A DNA stretch of 64,000 bases from Leptospira sp. WS60.C2 (GTDB lineage: Bacteria; Spirochaetota; Leptospiria; Leptospirales; Leptospiraceae), in contig NZ_CP162133.1 of the NCBI RefSeq assembly GCF_040833955.1, positions 2,983,501 through 3,047,500 of the forward strand, read 5' to 3'. Below are positions 50,686 through 61,073 of the stretch, one piece after another (the first letter of the stretch is position 1; each line of letters begins with the position of its first letter). The notes under the pieces are model-generated. The model saw only the letters and a list, made by a program, of their open reading frames with translations. It was not told the DNA's origin and did no database searches. Both the position numbers and the translations under genes were made by a program.

Positions 50686-52764
50686 ATGAAAAAACCACAA
50701 AGCTTGCAACATCGTATCTTCAGCCTTTACCTCTTGCAATCTGGCTTCATTTTTTTTTTAGCATCTATCCAATTATACATATCATTCCATGACTTAAAAA
50801 CATTTCATTCTGTATCGAAAAGAGTTGAAATTTCAAGTGAGTTAATCCGAGGCCTTGTTGATCTTTCCTTAGAAAGAAGTGTGAGCCAAATTGGGTTAAA
50901 TTTGGAAGAGCCACTTCCAGATCAGTATCGGGAGCTCATTTCCTTGCAAAGGCAAAAAGGGAATGCAAAGATCAAAATTGCAATTCAAAAATGGAGAGAA
51001 ATCGATACAGAATCTTCCCAGAAACCAATTCAAAAGATTGAAAAGATCCTGTTAGAATTGGAATCCTATCGAAAGGAAGTCGACAAGGCAATTGTCCTCC
51101 CTAAAGGAAAAAGAGAGCCTGAATTCATTAAAAAATTTCCATTTATTTTTCCCAATGCTTTGGAAAGTTTAGAGGCAGAGAGAATCCATTTACAAATCGT
51201 ATCTAATTCTAAGAAGATTGAAGGACTACTATCGATTGCAAGATTGGCTTGGCAGATACGAGAAATGTCAGGAAGGGAGCGCACATATTGGGCGATTGCA
51301 GTCTTAAATAAAAAAAGTCCCACGCTTGCAGAAAAGGAACGAATTCTCTCCCTCCAAAATATTACGAAACAATTGTGGAATCAACTTAGCATCTTAATCC
51401 AGAAAGATCCAAATGTATTTGGAATTCAGTCTTCTTATCAAAAAGCTGAGCTCTTGCATAAAAATCAACATGAAGTTGCTATGGAAACACTTTCGATTCA
51501 ACTTGAGACAAATCGTGAATTGCCAACCTTTGAGTCATTCTTTGAAACTACCCAACAAGCACTTTTGTCAGTAGAAAATCTATGCAACATGGCAAATGAT
51601 GAAATGTTAAAGGAGACGAAACAAGAGTTATATTGGCATATTTTTGAAATTGCGTCCGTGATTTTCTTTTCTCTTCTAAGTTTTGTCTTCGGTTTCCTGT
51701 TTATGAAGAGGTTAAAATCAAATACAATCGATCGCATTAGTCTTGCTTCTCGCTCATTATACCAACTAACTTTGGGCAATTTTGAGGCAAAAATAGAAAC
51801 AACAGAAAATGATACAGAAGAAGTATGTAATTTAATGAAAGTACTTAGTTTGTTTGCGGAAAGCCTTCAGAAGAAACATCTGATTTCTGAAAAGGTAAAA
51901 TCGTCAAGCCATGTAATTGAAGTTAAAACAGAAGATCTTCTGAAGGTAAGTTCCGATCAAAGTTTGGAATCCGATCGTATTTCTGCATCGATGGAAGAAG
52001 TTAGTAGAAATGTCGAAAGAATTTCCGAGATGATTGAAATGAACACTTCTCGATTTCAAGTTGTAAAAGAGCTAAAAGAAACCTTGGAAAAGGAGCTTGC
52101 TGAAGTCGTGAGGTCTTTGAGTACAACACAAAATCAATTTATATCTTTGAATGAACTTTCACATGCTAGCCAAAAATCGATCCAGCAATTATTCTCTTCG
52201 TTTGAAAAAGTGGAAGCGAGCTCTGACGAGATGAGCCAAGTATTAGAACTGATACAGGGAATTTCTGAACAGATCCAATTACTTTCGCTGAATGCTTCAA
52301 TAGAAGCGGCAAGGGCCGGTATCCATGGAAGAGGTTTTGCTGTTGTTGCAAGTGAAGTGGCAAAGTTAGCAACTAGAACCGAAGAATCAATATCGAATAT
52401 CACATCCCTCATAGAAATTAATGCAAAAGAAATTCAAAATGGCAGAGCGAATATAACCAAAGTCGATCTTACAATGGAACAATCACATAATAGCATCGAT
52501 TCACTCTCTCATAATTTGGAAACACTTAAAGATGTGATCCATATGCAAATCCAAACAAGTCGAAAAATGAATGAAAACTTGATGGAGTTTGAAACATTAA
52601 TGCAATCTGTAAAAGAAGCATCTAGTCTGGAAAAGAGTGTTGTACAGAAAGTGACCAATTCCCTCCATTCTTTTTATAAATCTTTAAAAAATGCAGTTGA
52701 TGCCAATAACCAGATTTCCCTAGAGATTAAAGAATTATCAAAAACGGCTTCTCGATTGGATTGA
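50686..52764 (+). CDS. Methyl-accepting chemotaxis protein
   Basis: The 692-residue membrane receptor has a first helix at about 15-35, a helical periplasmic sensor (about 36-320), a second helix (about 323-345) and a HAMP-like stretch. The long coiled-coil signalling domain has the conserved hairpin tip [19 protein letters not shown] and [19 protein letters not shown]. It should feed the chemotaxis kinase CheA. The ligand is unknown. No che genes are adjacent. Confidence 0.93.
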   Translation: MKKPQSLQHRIFSLYLLQSGFIFFLASIQLYISFHDLKTFHSVSKRVEISSELIRGLVDLSLERSVSQIGLNLEEPLPDQYRELISLQRQKGNAKIKIAIQKWREIDTESSQKPIQKIEKILLELESYRKEVDKAIVLPKGKREPEFIKKFPFIFPNALESLEAERIHLQIVSNSKKIEGLLSIARLAWQIREMSGRERTYWAIAVLNKKSPTLAEKERILSLQNITKQLWNQLSILIQKDPNVFGIQSSYQKAELLHKNQHEVAMETLSIQLETNRELPTFESFFETTQQALLSVENLCNMANDEMLKETKQELYWHIFEIASVIFFSLLSFVFGFLFMKRLKSNTIDRISLASRSLYQLTLGNFEAKIETTENDTEEVCNLMKVLSLFAESLQKKHLISEKVKSSSHVIEVKTEDLLKVSSDQSLESDRISASMEEVSRNVERISEMIEMNTSRFQVVKELKETLEKELAEVVRSLSTTQNQFISLNELSHASQKSIQQLFSSFEKVEASSDEMSQVLELIQGISEQIQLLSLNASIEAARAGIHGRGFAVVASEVAKLATRTEESISNITSLIEINAKEIQNGRANITKVDLTMEQSHNSIDSLSHNLETLKDVIHMQIQTSRKMNENLMEFETLMQSVKEASSLEKSVVQKVTNSLHSFYKSLKNAVDANNQISLEIKELSKTASRLD

Positions 52765-52856
52765 AATTTAAATGGTTGTAACGTGAAAGGATCAAAAAAC
52801 CCCCCTCTGTCTGGAAAATGTTTATTATGAAGCACTGATTTCATAAAGGAGAGAGT

Positions 52857-53246
52857 TTGTTTAAAAAAGCAGCGACGTATGCAGGTATTGTGTTTGGCTT
52901 CGGCTTTTTTCTAGGGACAATCAGGGTCATGATCCTTGTCCCCAGGATTGGCGAGACAAGTGCTACAATTTGCGAGTTACCTTTGATGCTTGGCATCTCG
53001 TGGTTGGTATGGAGACGAATTTCTTTCCATAACAGCATCCGATTGGCAGGTTTCACAGGATTGATTGCTTTTTTCATACTAATCGCTTTTGAATTCCTCC
53101 TCTCCTTTGCATTTGGACGTAGTTTGTCGGAGACGATTGGATCCTTTGGAACAACAGCGGGCAGAATTGGGCTTCTCGGTCAGGTGGGATTTGGTTTGAT
53201 CCCACTCTTACATTTTGCTTTCGTTCACAGGCAAACAAAGAATTAG
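52857..53246 (+). CDS. Small membrane protein
   Basis: The 129-residue protein starts at TTG, with AAGGAG about seven bases upstream. It has three to four hydrophobic helices with Gly/Phe-rich packing and an Arg/Glu pair between the first two (VPRIGETSATICELP). I do not recognise the family with confidence. It is a lone plus-strand gene between the chemoreceptor and the decayed kinase. Confidence 0.72.
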   Translation: MFKKAATYAGIVFGFGFFLGTIRVMILVPRIGETSATICELPLMLGISWLVWRRISFHNSIRLAGFTGLIAFFILIAFEFLLSFAFGRSLSETIGSFGTTAGRIGLLGQVGFGLIPLLHFAFVHRQTKN

Positions 53247-53275
53247 CCAACTTGTATCCAAAGATGAAGATTGTC

Positions 53276-54351
53276 TCAAAAACCCTTTGAATCTTCACTC
53301 TTGGAAGCACAATACTTCACTAAAACTGCGAACACCTTTTCCATCTCCACTGGTTTTGTCAAAAATTCATCCATACCGGCAGCCATAGATCTTTCCTTTT
53401 CCTCTTGAAAAGCTCCTGCTGTCAGGGCAATGATCCAGCAGTTTCATCTTTTGACTTTTCTGGATCCTGGAACTGATCGAGAGATGCATGTAGGTTCCTC
53501 TGTTTCATCAAATCTTTGTTAGTTAGTTTATCATCATTCATTTCAGTTATGATTGCAAAATGAAAAATTGAACCTTCGCCTTCTTTGCTTTCCACAACAA
53601 CACCGTTAAGGCGAATTGGGTATCTGCTACCATCTTTACGAATGTATTCTTTTTCAAACGAAGAATTGAATCTTTTTTCTTTCATTTCAGTAGGAGCTTT
53701 CGCTTCCAATGGTTCATTTTCTTTTGGAGTCAAGCCCCAGTAACTTAGTGCTATAAATTCTTCATCAAATGCTTTTCCTTCTCGTATTGCCGAAGCAAAG
53801 TTTCTTGCTGTTTAAGGATTTCCTGTTCGAACATTTTACGCTCTGTAATATCCACATTTGTTCCTGTCCAACGAACAGGTTGTCCAGATGCTGCACCTGG
53901 CCTGTAGTATCTTTAATGGCAGTCGCTTTTTTATAAACCCAGCGAAGATTATCATCTTTATGACGCACACGATATTCGATCACCCAGGGAGCATTGTTTG
54001 CTATTGCCTCTTCTACGACTCTAGTCACAAGTTCCTGATCTTCCTTATGAATCAAAATGCCATACGATATTTCTGAGTTATGAAGCAACTCGTCTGCCGA
54101 ATACCCAGTAATGCAATCGACCTGTGCCGAAATAAACAACATCGTCCAATCACTGTCGAATTTACAACGGTAAGTAATGCTAGGGATATTGTTTACAATT
54201 GATAGGTATTGGTCTTTACTTGCAATCAGATCCGCTTCTATTCTTTTACGGTCGGTGATATCTACATACATAGTTGCAAACAAAGTTTTTCTGTGGAATA
54301 GACATGTACGCGATACCATTGCTGTAAGGGTTCACTAAAATACTCAAATTC
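53276..54351 (-). pseudogene. Wreck of a PAS-domain hybrid histidine kinase
   Basis: Read on the minus strand, the pieces are in order but in shifting frames. A PAS end (EYFSEPLQQWYRVHVYS) is followed by a frameshift, then a PAS_3 domain (ITYRCKFDSDWTMLFISAQ to LRWVYKKATAIKD). A second frameshift precedes TGTNVDITERKMFEQEILK. After a third frameshift comes another PAS (GLTPKENEPLEAK to FHFAIITEMND). The end of a receiver domain follows (IIALTAGAFQEEKERSMAAG, EFLTKPV), ending at 53276. The kinase core is missing, so an internal deletion removed HisKA and HATPase. Confidence 0.82.
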
Positions 54352-54468
54352 TCTCTCACCACCCTTTACAATTTGTAATCCTAGTCCGTTAGGACACAAC
54401 GTTTGAGAAGAAACAGGAATCCCGATATCAAATCTGATCTTATTTGGATCAGTGATGTCTGGATCGTC
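54352..54468 (-). pseudogene. Orphaned GyrI-like tail of the AraC gene, joined to kinase debris
   Basis: Past the TAG that ends the AraC-type frame, the same frame goes on as DDPDITDPNKIRFDIGIPV and CPNGLGLQIVKGG, the continuing GyrI-like ligand domain. The TAG replaces what is normally a Tyr codon in ISYDDPD. At about 54352 the reading switches without a break to a PAS-domain ending. A deletion therefore fused two unrelated genes. Confidence 0.75.
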
Positions 54469-55032
54469 CTACGAAATACCAATCCATTTTTGATCTGTGC
54501 AGGTTTGATTGTATTTTGCCAAATATGGTTCAAATGGTTTTAAAAATGTTAAATCCTTAGGAAATCCAGGCATCTCTTCATATGGTCCGATGTGTCGTTT
54601 GTAAAGCAGATGGAATGAAGAAATCTTTTTTATACAAATATCTTCTCTCTCGATCCCAAACATTTTTAATGACTCTAAACCACCCAAGTTCCTTTGTTTT
54701 GTTTGAAATTTCTTTCTATAGGCAGCTGGAGTCATTCCCAAGGTCTTTCTGAATGCTTTTGTAAATGCCTCTTGGCTGGTATAACCCGTTTCTAGAGCGA
54801 TCTCTAAAATCGGATACGAGGTAGTTTTGATTTCAAAGGCAGCTTTTTCTAATCGTAGTCGCCTAACATAGTCCTTAACATTTTCCGACTGAAATTGAGA
54901 AAACAATCGATGAAAATGCCAAGGAGAATAGGTAGAAAAAAATGCTAATTCATTTAGTGCAAATTCTTTGGAAAGATTAGCTTCTAATTTTTCCCAGATC
55001 GGATATAAGAATGATTCTTTCTTGGAAGGCAA
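54469..55032 (-). CDS. AraC-family regulator with truncated GyrI-like domain
   Basis: The 187-residue frame has a complete AraC DNA-binding domain (about 10-115: FFSTYSPWHFHRLFSQFQ, then EIALETGYTSQEAFTKAFRK and GMTPAAYRK). The start of a GyrI-like effector domain follows (YKRHIGPYEEMPGF). A TAG stops it in mid-domain; whole proteins of this type are about 280-290 residues. The start is probably TTG. It follows the glyoxalase-like gene by 11 bases. It may still bind DNA but should not sense its ligand. Confidence 0.8.
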   Translation of the reverse strand: MPSKKESFLYPIWEKLEANLSKEFALNELAFFSTYSPWHFHRLFSQFQSENVKDYVRRLRLEKAAFEIKTTSYPILEIALETGYTSQEAFTKAFRKTLGMTPAAYRKKFQTKQRNLGGLESLKMFGIEREDICIKKISSFHLLYKRHIGPYEEMPGFPKDLTFLKPFEPYLAKYNQTCTDQKWIGIS

Positions 55033-55043
55033 TCCATAAAAGT

Positions 55044-55445
55044 TTAGCTTCTCATTTGCACGAAGTCAAGACCGATTCCATTAGGATCGATCATTGTAAA
55101 ATGTATATCGCCCCATTCTTCTTCGGTGATGGGAAGATCGATTGGCGCTCCAGCTTTCACCATTTGCTCATAGAGTGTCTCAATCTCTTCTGATTCGATG
55201 ATGAGCCAAATCCCCTGACCAGTATAGGCATTTTGAAAATATGGTTTTCTTACGGCTGTTTGGTTAGGCAACATAAACGCAATCTCTCGATCTACTTTTT
55301 CGGGATGTGACAAAAGAAGGAACCAATCCGATTCAAACTTAACTTGCCAGCCAAGCCATTTTTGGAAAAACTCCTTCGATTCTGTCAATTTTTCGGTAAT
55401 GATACCGATTTGGATGATCCCTGCTGTTTTTATGATTGGATTCAT
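55044..55445 (-). CDS. VOC/glyoxalase-family protein
   Basis: The 133-residue protein has the paired beta-alpha-beta-beta-beta modules of the vicinal-oxygen-chelate fold (IIQIGIITEKLTESKEFF, then WGDIHFTMIDPNGIGLDFVQ). AAGGAG lies eight bases before its ATG. Some members detoxify or bind small compounds, including antibiotics. It forms an operon with the truncated AraC regulator downstream. A 12-base palindrome at 55508-55519 (ATTCTTAAGAAT) lies in the leader and could be its operator. Confidence 0.87.
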   Translation of the reverse strand: MNPIIKTAGIIQIGIITEKLTESKEFFQKWLGWQVKFESDWFLLLSHPEKVDREIAFMLPNQTAVRKPYFQNAYTGQGIWLIIESEEIETLYEQMVKAGAPIDLPITEEEWGDIHFTMIDPNGIGLDFVQMRS

Positions 55446-55666
55446 ACTCTTCTCCTTACCAATCCAATCATAAGCTATTTTATAAAAGGTTTTGGATCGA
55501 AATTGCGATTCTTAAGAATTGAATCATTTCTGAATCAACTGAACCAAGAGAAAAGTCGTTGAGTCAAAATTTCATTTTTTCTCTAGCACTGGAATGATCG
55601 TGTCAACGCAACTTCGATGACACACAACTCGCCAAAAACAAGAATGTATGTCATCTGAATTAGAAA

Positions 55667-56581
55667 TTACATGCTCAGTAAGTCTTGGATTCCGAAGATT
55701 TCTTCGCAACTGCCCACCACCCGGGTAGAAAGTTGAGCTCTTGGTAAAAATCCCTCTAAGGATTTGGCACTTGGTTCATTGATATGAATGAAGCGAAACG
55801 ATGTCGCTTTTTTCTCTTTATCGATGAGTCCACAGAATGCGCCAGCTCCTCCACCAGGAATGTTCACAATCATTTCCCCACCTCTCTTTGCCGTGTAGGT
55901 TGTAATCGAATTTCCATTGTGTTTCGAAGTTTGGTACACACCTTTAATGCGATACGTGCCAGGATTTACCGTTCTGAATTTTGATTGATTTTGTAAAAAA
56001 CTATTGTGTTCATCATTGGCGTTGGGAATGACATTTCCCTTTTCATCCAATTTTTCCATGACAAACCCACTTAGATTTGAAAAGGTAATGACAACTGGTA
56101 TTTTGGAGGATTCGTCTGTTATGGCTTTGTATTTTTTCTGAGAAGGTGAATTCAAATCGACTTTAAATTTGTCATCGCGAACTAACTCTGCTTTGATTCG
56201 TAAAGGAGCAAAACTATCAAAAACACCCGACACATAATCGATTCCAAAGCCAATTGGGGCACCGAGTAAAAATAAAAAATTTCCCCATACCCATTTATTT
56301 GTCCCTTTTTTCAATTCAATGACTTGTGGAGCATAACCAGTTTTTTCGATCCGAACTGTCTTTTTTTCTTCGATGTCTTTTTTCGGAAATCCAACATCTT
56401 TAATGATAAAGGACTCACCAATCTTTTCATCATTCAAATAAATATGGCTGTCTTCTGGTCCAATCACATTCAAATCTTGATTTCCTTGCATTGCATACTT
56501 CATATAAGTAGCACAATTCCCAGTCATAAGGATGCTAAACAAACAAAGAAGCGAAAGTAGAATATTCAATTTAATTTTCAT
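55667..56581 (-). CDS. Lipoprotein with PEGA-like N-terminal domain
   Basis: The 304-residue protein has a signal ending in MTGNC. A PEGA-like beta-sandwich follows (about 35-95: EDSHIYLNDEKIGES, then TVRIEKTGYAPQVIELKKG), then a hydrophobic hairpin (about 100-120: NFLFLLGAPIGFGIDYVSG) and a beta-rich C-terminal domain with two conserved-looking cysteines. It resembles lipoproteins of spirochaetes that contact the envelope. Function unknown. It stands alone between the accessory region and the cell-shape genes. Confidence 0.82.
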   Translation of the reverse strand: MKIKLNILLSLLCLFSILMTGNCATYMKYAMQGNQDLNVIGPEDSHIYLNDEKIGESFIIKDVGFPKKDIEEKKTVRIEKTGYAPQVIELKKGTNKWVWGNFLFLLGAPIGFGIDYVSGVFDSFAPLRIKAELVRDDKFKVDLNSPSQKKYKAITDESSKIPVVITFSNLSGFVMEKLDEKGNVIPNANDEHNSFLQNQSKFRTVNPGTYRIKGVYQTSKHNGNSITTYTAKRGGEMIVNIPGGGAGAFCGLIDKEKKATSFRFIHINEPSAKSLEGFLPRAQLSTRVVGSCEEIFGIQDLLSM

Positions 56582-56740
56582 TGAACTAGTGTTAACGAAA
56601 AAGTTTTTTTTGGCAAACCAATTAATTGATAAAATTGTCTTTCCTCAAATCAAACTTTCCGTAAGTTCGACGGCTCTCCTCAATTGGTGGATGGTTTGTG
56701 AGAGCACCTATTTTTATCTTTTTCTTTCGTCTAACAAACA

Positions 56741-57379
56741 ATGTTTCCAGAAAAACCTGTTTGGATTTGGAAGGGAAATCCTGAGTTTGTCTTATTGCAA
56801 CTCGTTGGACTCATACTCTTCTTTTATTATGCCTTTCGGATCAGTGCCTATTTCACCCATCGATATGAACTCATCCAAATGCATCGGAAACGACTCGATC
56901 GATTGGCACTTCGAGCAGGTTGCACCCAAATCGAACGCACCCTCCTCCAAACCTTTTACAACCAATTGGATAGACACCACCGCGTTTTACTCGCACACAA
57001 CCATGCCAAAGAATACCTACGAGCCCATCTTCTACAATTTGTCTCACGATTGGACAAAGACGAAGAACGATACTTTCTTTCTCTCGTATCCAAGTTTTTA
57101 GGAACCGCCAGGGATCCATCCCCACTGCTCTGCATCCGAGAATTTGTCCTTGTTCATTGGGGAAAGGACGTCTATTTAGCACAAGTAGTCGACCCAGGCC
57201 ATTCGGAAGTGAGAATCCGCTTGGGACCACGACGAATGCGGTGGCAATCCCCAAGCCAAACGAGAATCACTGTCTATCGGGAACCAAAAGGTTTTCAAAC
57301 AATCCAAGGCAGTGTGGAAATTGAATCCACCAGCACGTTTTTCTTTCGACCCCTGGAGAGATCAGAGCCTTCCGTATGA
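56741..57379 (+). CDS. Single-pass membrane protein of unknown function
   Basis: The 212-residue protein has one helix near the N-terminus (about 15-35), then a basic helical region (RKRLDRLALRAGC). Its C-terminal beta-rich domain (about 125-205: REFVLVHWGKDVYLAQVVD, EVRIRLGPRRMRW) recalls YcgR/PilZ-associated modules, but the match is weak. An overlapping open frame at 56532-57101 is a shadow: it is rich in Ser and Phe with no domain. It lies just before mreC, so an envelope role is plausible. Confidence 0.7.
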   Translation: MFPEKPVWIWKGNPEFVLLQLVGLILFFYYAFRISAYFTHRYELIQMHRKRLDRLALRAGCTQIERTLLQTFYNQLDRHHRVLLAHNHAKEYLRAHLLQFVSRLDKDEERYFLSLVSKFLGTARDPSPLLCIREFVLVHWGKDVYLAQVVDPGHSEVRIRLGPRRMRWQSPSQTRITVYREPKGFQTIQGSVEIESTSTFFFRPLERSEPSV

Positions 57380-57445
57380 AAAATGGACCAAATACGATTC
57401 TCGCTTGAAATATTCTTTCCACGAAAATTAATGTGACATAAGTCC

Positions 57446-58627
57446 ATGAAGTGGAATCGTAACCATAATAATGACGAATTGTTCTCCCTACTTTTCGTAT
57501 TCCTGTTTTCCTTTACCTCCCTAATTTGGAATGGCAACTTCATGGTAAGAGGGATTGCCAGCTTTCAGGGTGTAGGCGACTTTTTCTCTGGGTCCTTTGA
57601 TTCCTTTGGATCTCTCATCAAAAGTAGCTATAATAAACTCGAGTCTTTCGAACGCGTCAGAGAAGAGCGCGATTCTTGTTTAAACGTCATGGAAGAGTAC
57701 CGCCAGCTCTCGAAAGATGTGGATCGGCTCAAAGCAGAAAATGCAATCCTAAGACAAGAGCTAAACTTTCCACTTAGATCCGAATATCCATCGGTTCGTG
57801 CAGAAGTTCTTAGCGTCCGTTTAAATGCAATTTATAGAACCATCATCATTAACAAAGGTTCTGAATCAGGAATCAAACCGTATATGCCCGTCGTAGCACG
57901 TGCGTTAGATGAAAAGGGCAAATTCACAGAAGCTTTAGTTGGAAAAATCATAGCTGTTTCAAAAGGTTCAGCTGTTATCCAACCAATTATCAATTCTAAC
58001 TTTTCTATGGGAGTATCCATTCCAGGGACCAATTTGTGGGCATCTCTCAATGGAAACAGTGGTCGTGGAACGGATGTTTTGCTAGATTATATTGATTCGG
58101 GAATCGTGATTGATCCGAAAGCGATTGGTAATTTTCCCATGGGACCGAATCCCCCACCAACAAATGCGAACACAATGTTTACGGAAGGATTTAGTAAAAT
58201 CGGAAAAGCTGTTTATAGTTCTGGTGGATCTGGCGTTTTCCCACCAGGGATTCCTGTTGGAACGATCATTGAAGAAGGCCCACGGAATGGATCTTTTAAA
58301 ACTGCCATCTTACGTCCGTTTGTTGAATTTGATAACCTTTTACATGTGATTGTATTGAAGAAGTTACCTGAAAAATGGCGAGAAGAGTGGCCTGCAGAAA
58401 AAACAATCCAAATCGAAGGCCCATACTTTGGTGAAATTGATTTCCCAAAAGAAAAAGATTACAATAAAAAAGAGAAAAAACAAGGAACCCAAGGATTTGG
58501 AGGACCAAATTTTGGTACACAGAATACAGGTCGTACCACTTCCAATCCTTCTTCACCATCAGAGGTGACTCCAGCTCCGTCCCCTTCTCCCCAAACAATG
58601 GAAGGACCTAAGGAGGTGAACCCATGA
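57446..58627 (+). CDS. mreC: Rod shape-determining protein MreC
   Basis: The 393-residue protein has one N-terminal membrane helix (about 12-32) and a periplasmic coiled coil (about 65-110: [14 protein letters not shown]). A beta-barrel domain follows (about 120-310), with [17 protein letters not shown] and GLVGKI-like motifs and the late [11 protein letters not shown] disordered Pro/Ser tail ends it. MreC links the cytoskeleton to wall synthases. It overlaps mreD by 4 bases. No mreB is in the window. Confidence 0.94.
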   Translation: MKWNRNHNNDELFSLLFVFLFSFTSLIWNGNFMVRGIASFQGVGDFFSGSFDSFGSLIKSSYNKLESFERVREERDSCLNVMEEYRQLSKDVDRLKAENAILRQELNFPLRSEYPSVRAEVLSVRLNAIYRTIIINKGSESGIKPYMPVVARALDEKGKFTEALVGKIIAVSKGSAVIQPIINSNFSMGVSIPGTNLWASLNGNSGRGTDVLLDYIDSGIVIDPKAIGNFPMGPNPPPTNANTMFTEGFSKIGKAVYSSGGSGVFPPGIPVGTIIEEGPRNGSFKTAILRPFVEFDNLLHVIVLKKLPEKWREEWPAEKTIQIEGPYFGEIDFPKEKDYNKKEKKQGTQGFGGPNFGTQNTGRTTSNPSSPSEVTPAPSPSPQTMEGPKEVNP

Positions 58628-59139
58628 TTTTAGATAAGTTATTCATTATCATTGGGATGTTACTCGCTCATTTTTTGAATGGTTCGAATGTGTTTGAATT
58701 AGGAAATGCAATCCGTCCCGATTTTATGGTGATTTTTGTTGTGTTTTTTGCACTCCGAAAAGGACCCATGTATGGACTATGGCTTGGGTTCTTCGGTGGG
58801 CTTCTCACTGACACGGCACTTGGTGGTGAAATTGGTGGAGACAATATTGTTTATTACAAAATTGGACTTCATTCATTTTCCTATGCAATCATCGGTTATA
58901 TTGTTGGAAAAGTGCTTAGAAGTTCTTATACAGAAAACTATATTTCCATCACGATCTATGTTTTGGGACTTACGTTTGTATCAAGACTCATTACATATTT
59001 ACTCTTTCTCATGTTTTTCCATTCCAACCATAGTTATTCCTTTTTGTATGTATCTCTCTATAATGCCTTCCTAGGGCCTGCATTATTCTTTTTATTCTCA
59101 TGGGCATATCGATTGGATGGAGATGAGGTAAGGCAATGA
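58624..59139 (+). CDS. mreD: Rod shape-determining protein MreD
   Basis: The 171-residue inner-membrane protein has five or so helices and the family pattern [21 protein letters not shown] with [14 protein letters not shown]. It is part of the elongasome with MreC, PBP2 and RodA. It overlaps both neighbours by 4 bases, so mreC-mreD-mrdA are translated in a coupled way. Confidence 0.93.
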   Translation: MILDKLFIIIGMLLAHFLNGSNVFELGNAIRPDFMVIFVVFFALRKGPMYGLWLGFFGGLLTDTALGGEIGGDNIVYYKIGLHSFSYAIIGYIVGKVLRSSYTENYISITIYVLGLTFVSRLITYLLFLMFFHSNHSYSFLYVSLYNAFLGPALFFLFSWAYRLDGDEVRQ

Positions 59140-61073
59140 GCCAATCGGCATCTGAGTTTCGTTTAGAAGCAAGTTTTCGGAAACGATTGTATTTTTTTAC
59201 CGGGATGATTGTATTTACGTTAACCGCGTATATTTTACAATTATTTAACTTACAAATTGTACAAGGAAGTGAAAACTCTCTAAAAGCCGAACGTTTTGTT
59301 CGTCGAAGTGAATCTATTCCCGCTGACCGAGGTAATATCTTTGATCGAAATTTTTTAACACCAGAAACAAGCCAACCACTTGTCTCCAATTCTGCATCTC
59401 TTGATGTGATTTTAAATACAAGTTTACTCAAAAACGATGCAAAAAAAGTAAAAGAATTCATATACAAATTTTGTGAGGCCCTCTCGATTCCAATCGTTTA
59501 TTACGAAAAAGAATTACAAGAATCTCGCCTAATCAAAAAAATTCGGTCAAGAGAACCTTTTGTATTACTCGAAGGAATATCCAGAGAACAACAGGAAAGA
59601 ATCTTGGTATTAGATAATATCAATCGGTATGTGTATCTTGTTTCTTCGCCTGCACGTGTTTACCATATGGGTCCAGCCTTATCACATGTGACGGGTTATG
59701 TGGGAAAACCTACGACGAGTGACCTGCAAGAAAAAGAAATAAAAACCTATCAATTGATTGGAAAAGGAGGGATTGAATCCCTCTATGACACAACACTCCG
59801 CGGCCAAGACGGATTTCGCATTCAAAAACGAAATACCGAAGGCAACATCGAAGAAGAACGTGTCATCGAACACGCTGTCCCAGGAAACAACTTAATCCTA
59901 ACCATTGACAGAGATATGCAAATTGCTGCCTACAAGGCTCTAAAAGGTGTGCGTGGAACCGTCCTTGCAATCAAAGCAACAACTGGTGAAGTTCTGGCGA
60001 TGGCTTCCAATCCTGCATATGACCCGAATATTTTATCAGGAAAAAACAAACTCGAACGATCCAACCATTTTACACGTGTTACAAATAACGGTGGGTTTCT
60101 AAATTTAGCAATTCAATCAAGGTTTCCACCAGCATCCACGTTTAAAACTTTGGTGGGTCTTGCTGCGATGGAAAGTGAACACAAGATCAATTTTGATCCA
60201 AAACAGACCTTTTCTTGTCCCGCCAGTTTTACCTTAAAGTCTACTTTCAAAGGGGTACCTGACCAAGTATTTTATAACTGGGACAAAAAAAACCACGGTG
60301 ATTTAAATTTGGCACAAGCCTTGGAAAAATCTAACTCAGTGTATTTTTACCAACTTGGTTATAAATTAGGAGCAGAACCAATTCTCGCCTATTCTCGGTT
60401 ATTTGGTCTAGATAAAAAAACTGGAATCGACCTTCCAGGAGAAACAACAGGCTTTATCCCAAGTTCTGATTGGAAAAAAAGAACTTATGGAAACAAATGG
60501 TTCGATGGTGACACTGTGAACTTATCCATTGGACAAGGTTTTATCTCTGTCACGCCTATTGAGATGGCATTGTTTTATATGGCAGTGGTGAACAATGGAA
60601 AAATTTATAAACCATACATTGTGTCCGAAATTAGAAGCCCACTCGATAATTCTCTCATTCAAAAAACAGAACCTACCATTTTAAGAGACATCCCACTTAA
60701 AAAATCCACTGTCGAAGCTTTGAAAGAAGGATTATATTTAGTGGGATATTCAGGAACTGCATCAGGTGTTCTCAATTCACCAAGTTTACCCGAAATTGCA
60801 GGTAAAACAGGAACAGCGCAAACGAGACGAAGGGGAGCCTCCTCTTCAAACCATGCTTGGTTCATTGGATACGCACCTGTTAATGCACCACCCGAAAAAC
60901 AGATATTAGTTGCTGCATTCGTCGAGTATGGTGTTGGTGGTGCGGCTTCTGCAGCACCTGCAGCACGTGAAGTATTCAAAGCGGCATTCCCACCAGGTTC
61001 TTTCCCAAGAACTGACAGATCCCGTGCGAAGACAATGGAAGAAGAAGCACCAGTGGAACAAGAGGCATTTTAA
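59136..61073 (+). CDS. mrdA: Penicillin-binding protein 2, elongation-specific transpeptidase
   Basis: The 645-residue protein has one N-terminal membrane helix (about 22-42) and a pedestal/dimerisation domain (about 60-240, with [18 protein letters not shown]). The transpeptidase domain has nucleophile Ser334 in ASTFK, the SNSV (SxN) motif and KTG at about 557. It crosslinks peptidoglycan during elongation with RodA, whose gene starts at the stop codon (TAATG). It is a target of beta-lactams such as mecillinam in other bacteria. Confidence 0.95.
   Translation: MSQSASEFRLEASFRKRLYFFTGMIVFTLTAYILQLFNLQIVQGSENSLKAERFVRRSESIPADRGNIFDRNFLTPETSQPLVSNSASLDVILNTSLLKNDAKKVKEFIYKFCEALSIPIVYYEKELQESRLIKKIRSREPFVLLEGISREQQERILVLDNINRYVYLVSSPARVYHMGPALSHVTGYVGKPTTSDLQEKEIKTYQLIGKGGIESLYDTTLRGQDGFRIQKRNTEGNIEEERVIEHAVPGNNLILTIDRDMQIAAYKALKGVRGTVLAIKATTGEVLAMASNPAYDPNILSGKNKLERSNHFTRVTNNGGFLNLAIQSRFPPASTFKTLVGLAAMESEHKINFDPKQTFSCPASFTLKSTFKGVPDQVFYNWDKKNHGDLNLAQALEKSNSVYFYQLGYKLGAEPILAYSRLFGLDKKTGIDLPGETTGFIPSSDWKKRTYGNKWFDGDTVNLSIGQGFISVTPIEMALFYMAVVNNGKIYKPYIVSEIRSPLDNSLIQKTEPTILRDIPLKKSTVEALKEGLYLVGYSGTASGVLNSPSLPEIAGKTGTAQTRRRGASSSNHAWFIGYAPVNAPPEKQILVAAFVEYGVGGAASAAPAAREVFKAAFPPGSFPRTDRSRAKTMEEEAPVEQEAF

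Noticed and set aside
56532..57101. 189-codon plus-strand frame overlapping the gene at 56741
   Set aside because: It is Ser/Phe-rich with no domain and no ribosome-binding site. The frame at 56741 has a membrane helix and an ordered basic C-terminal domain.
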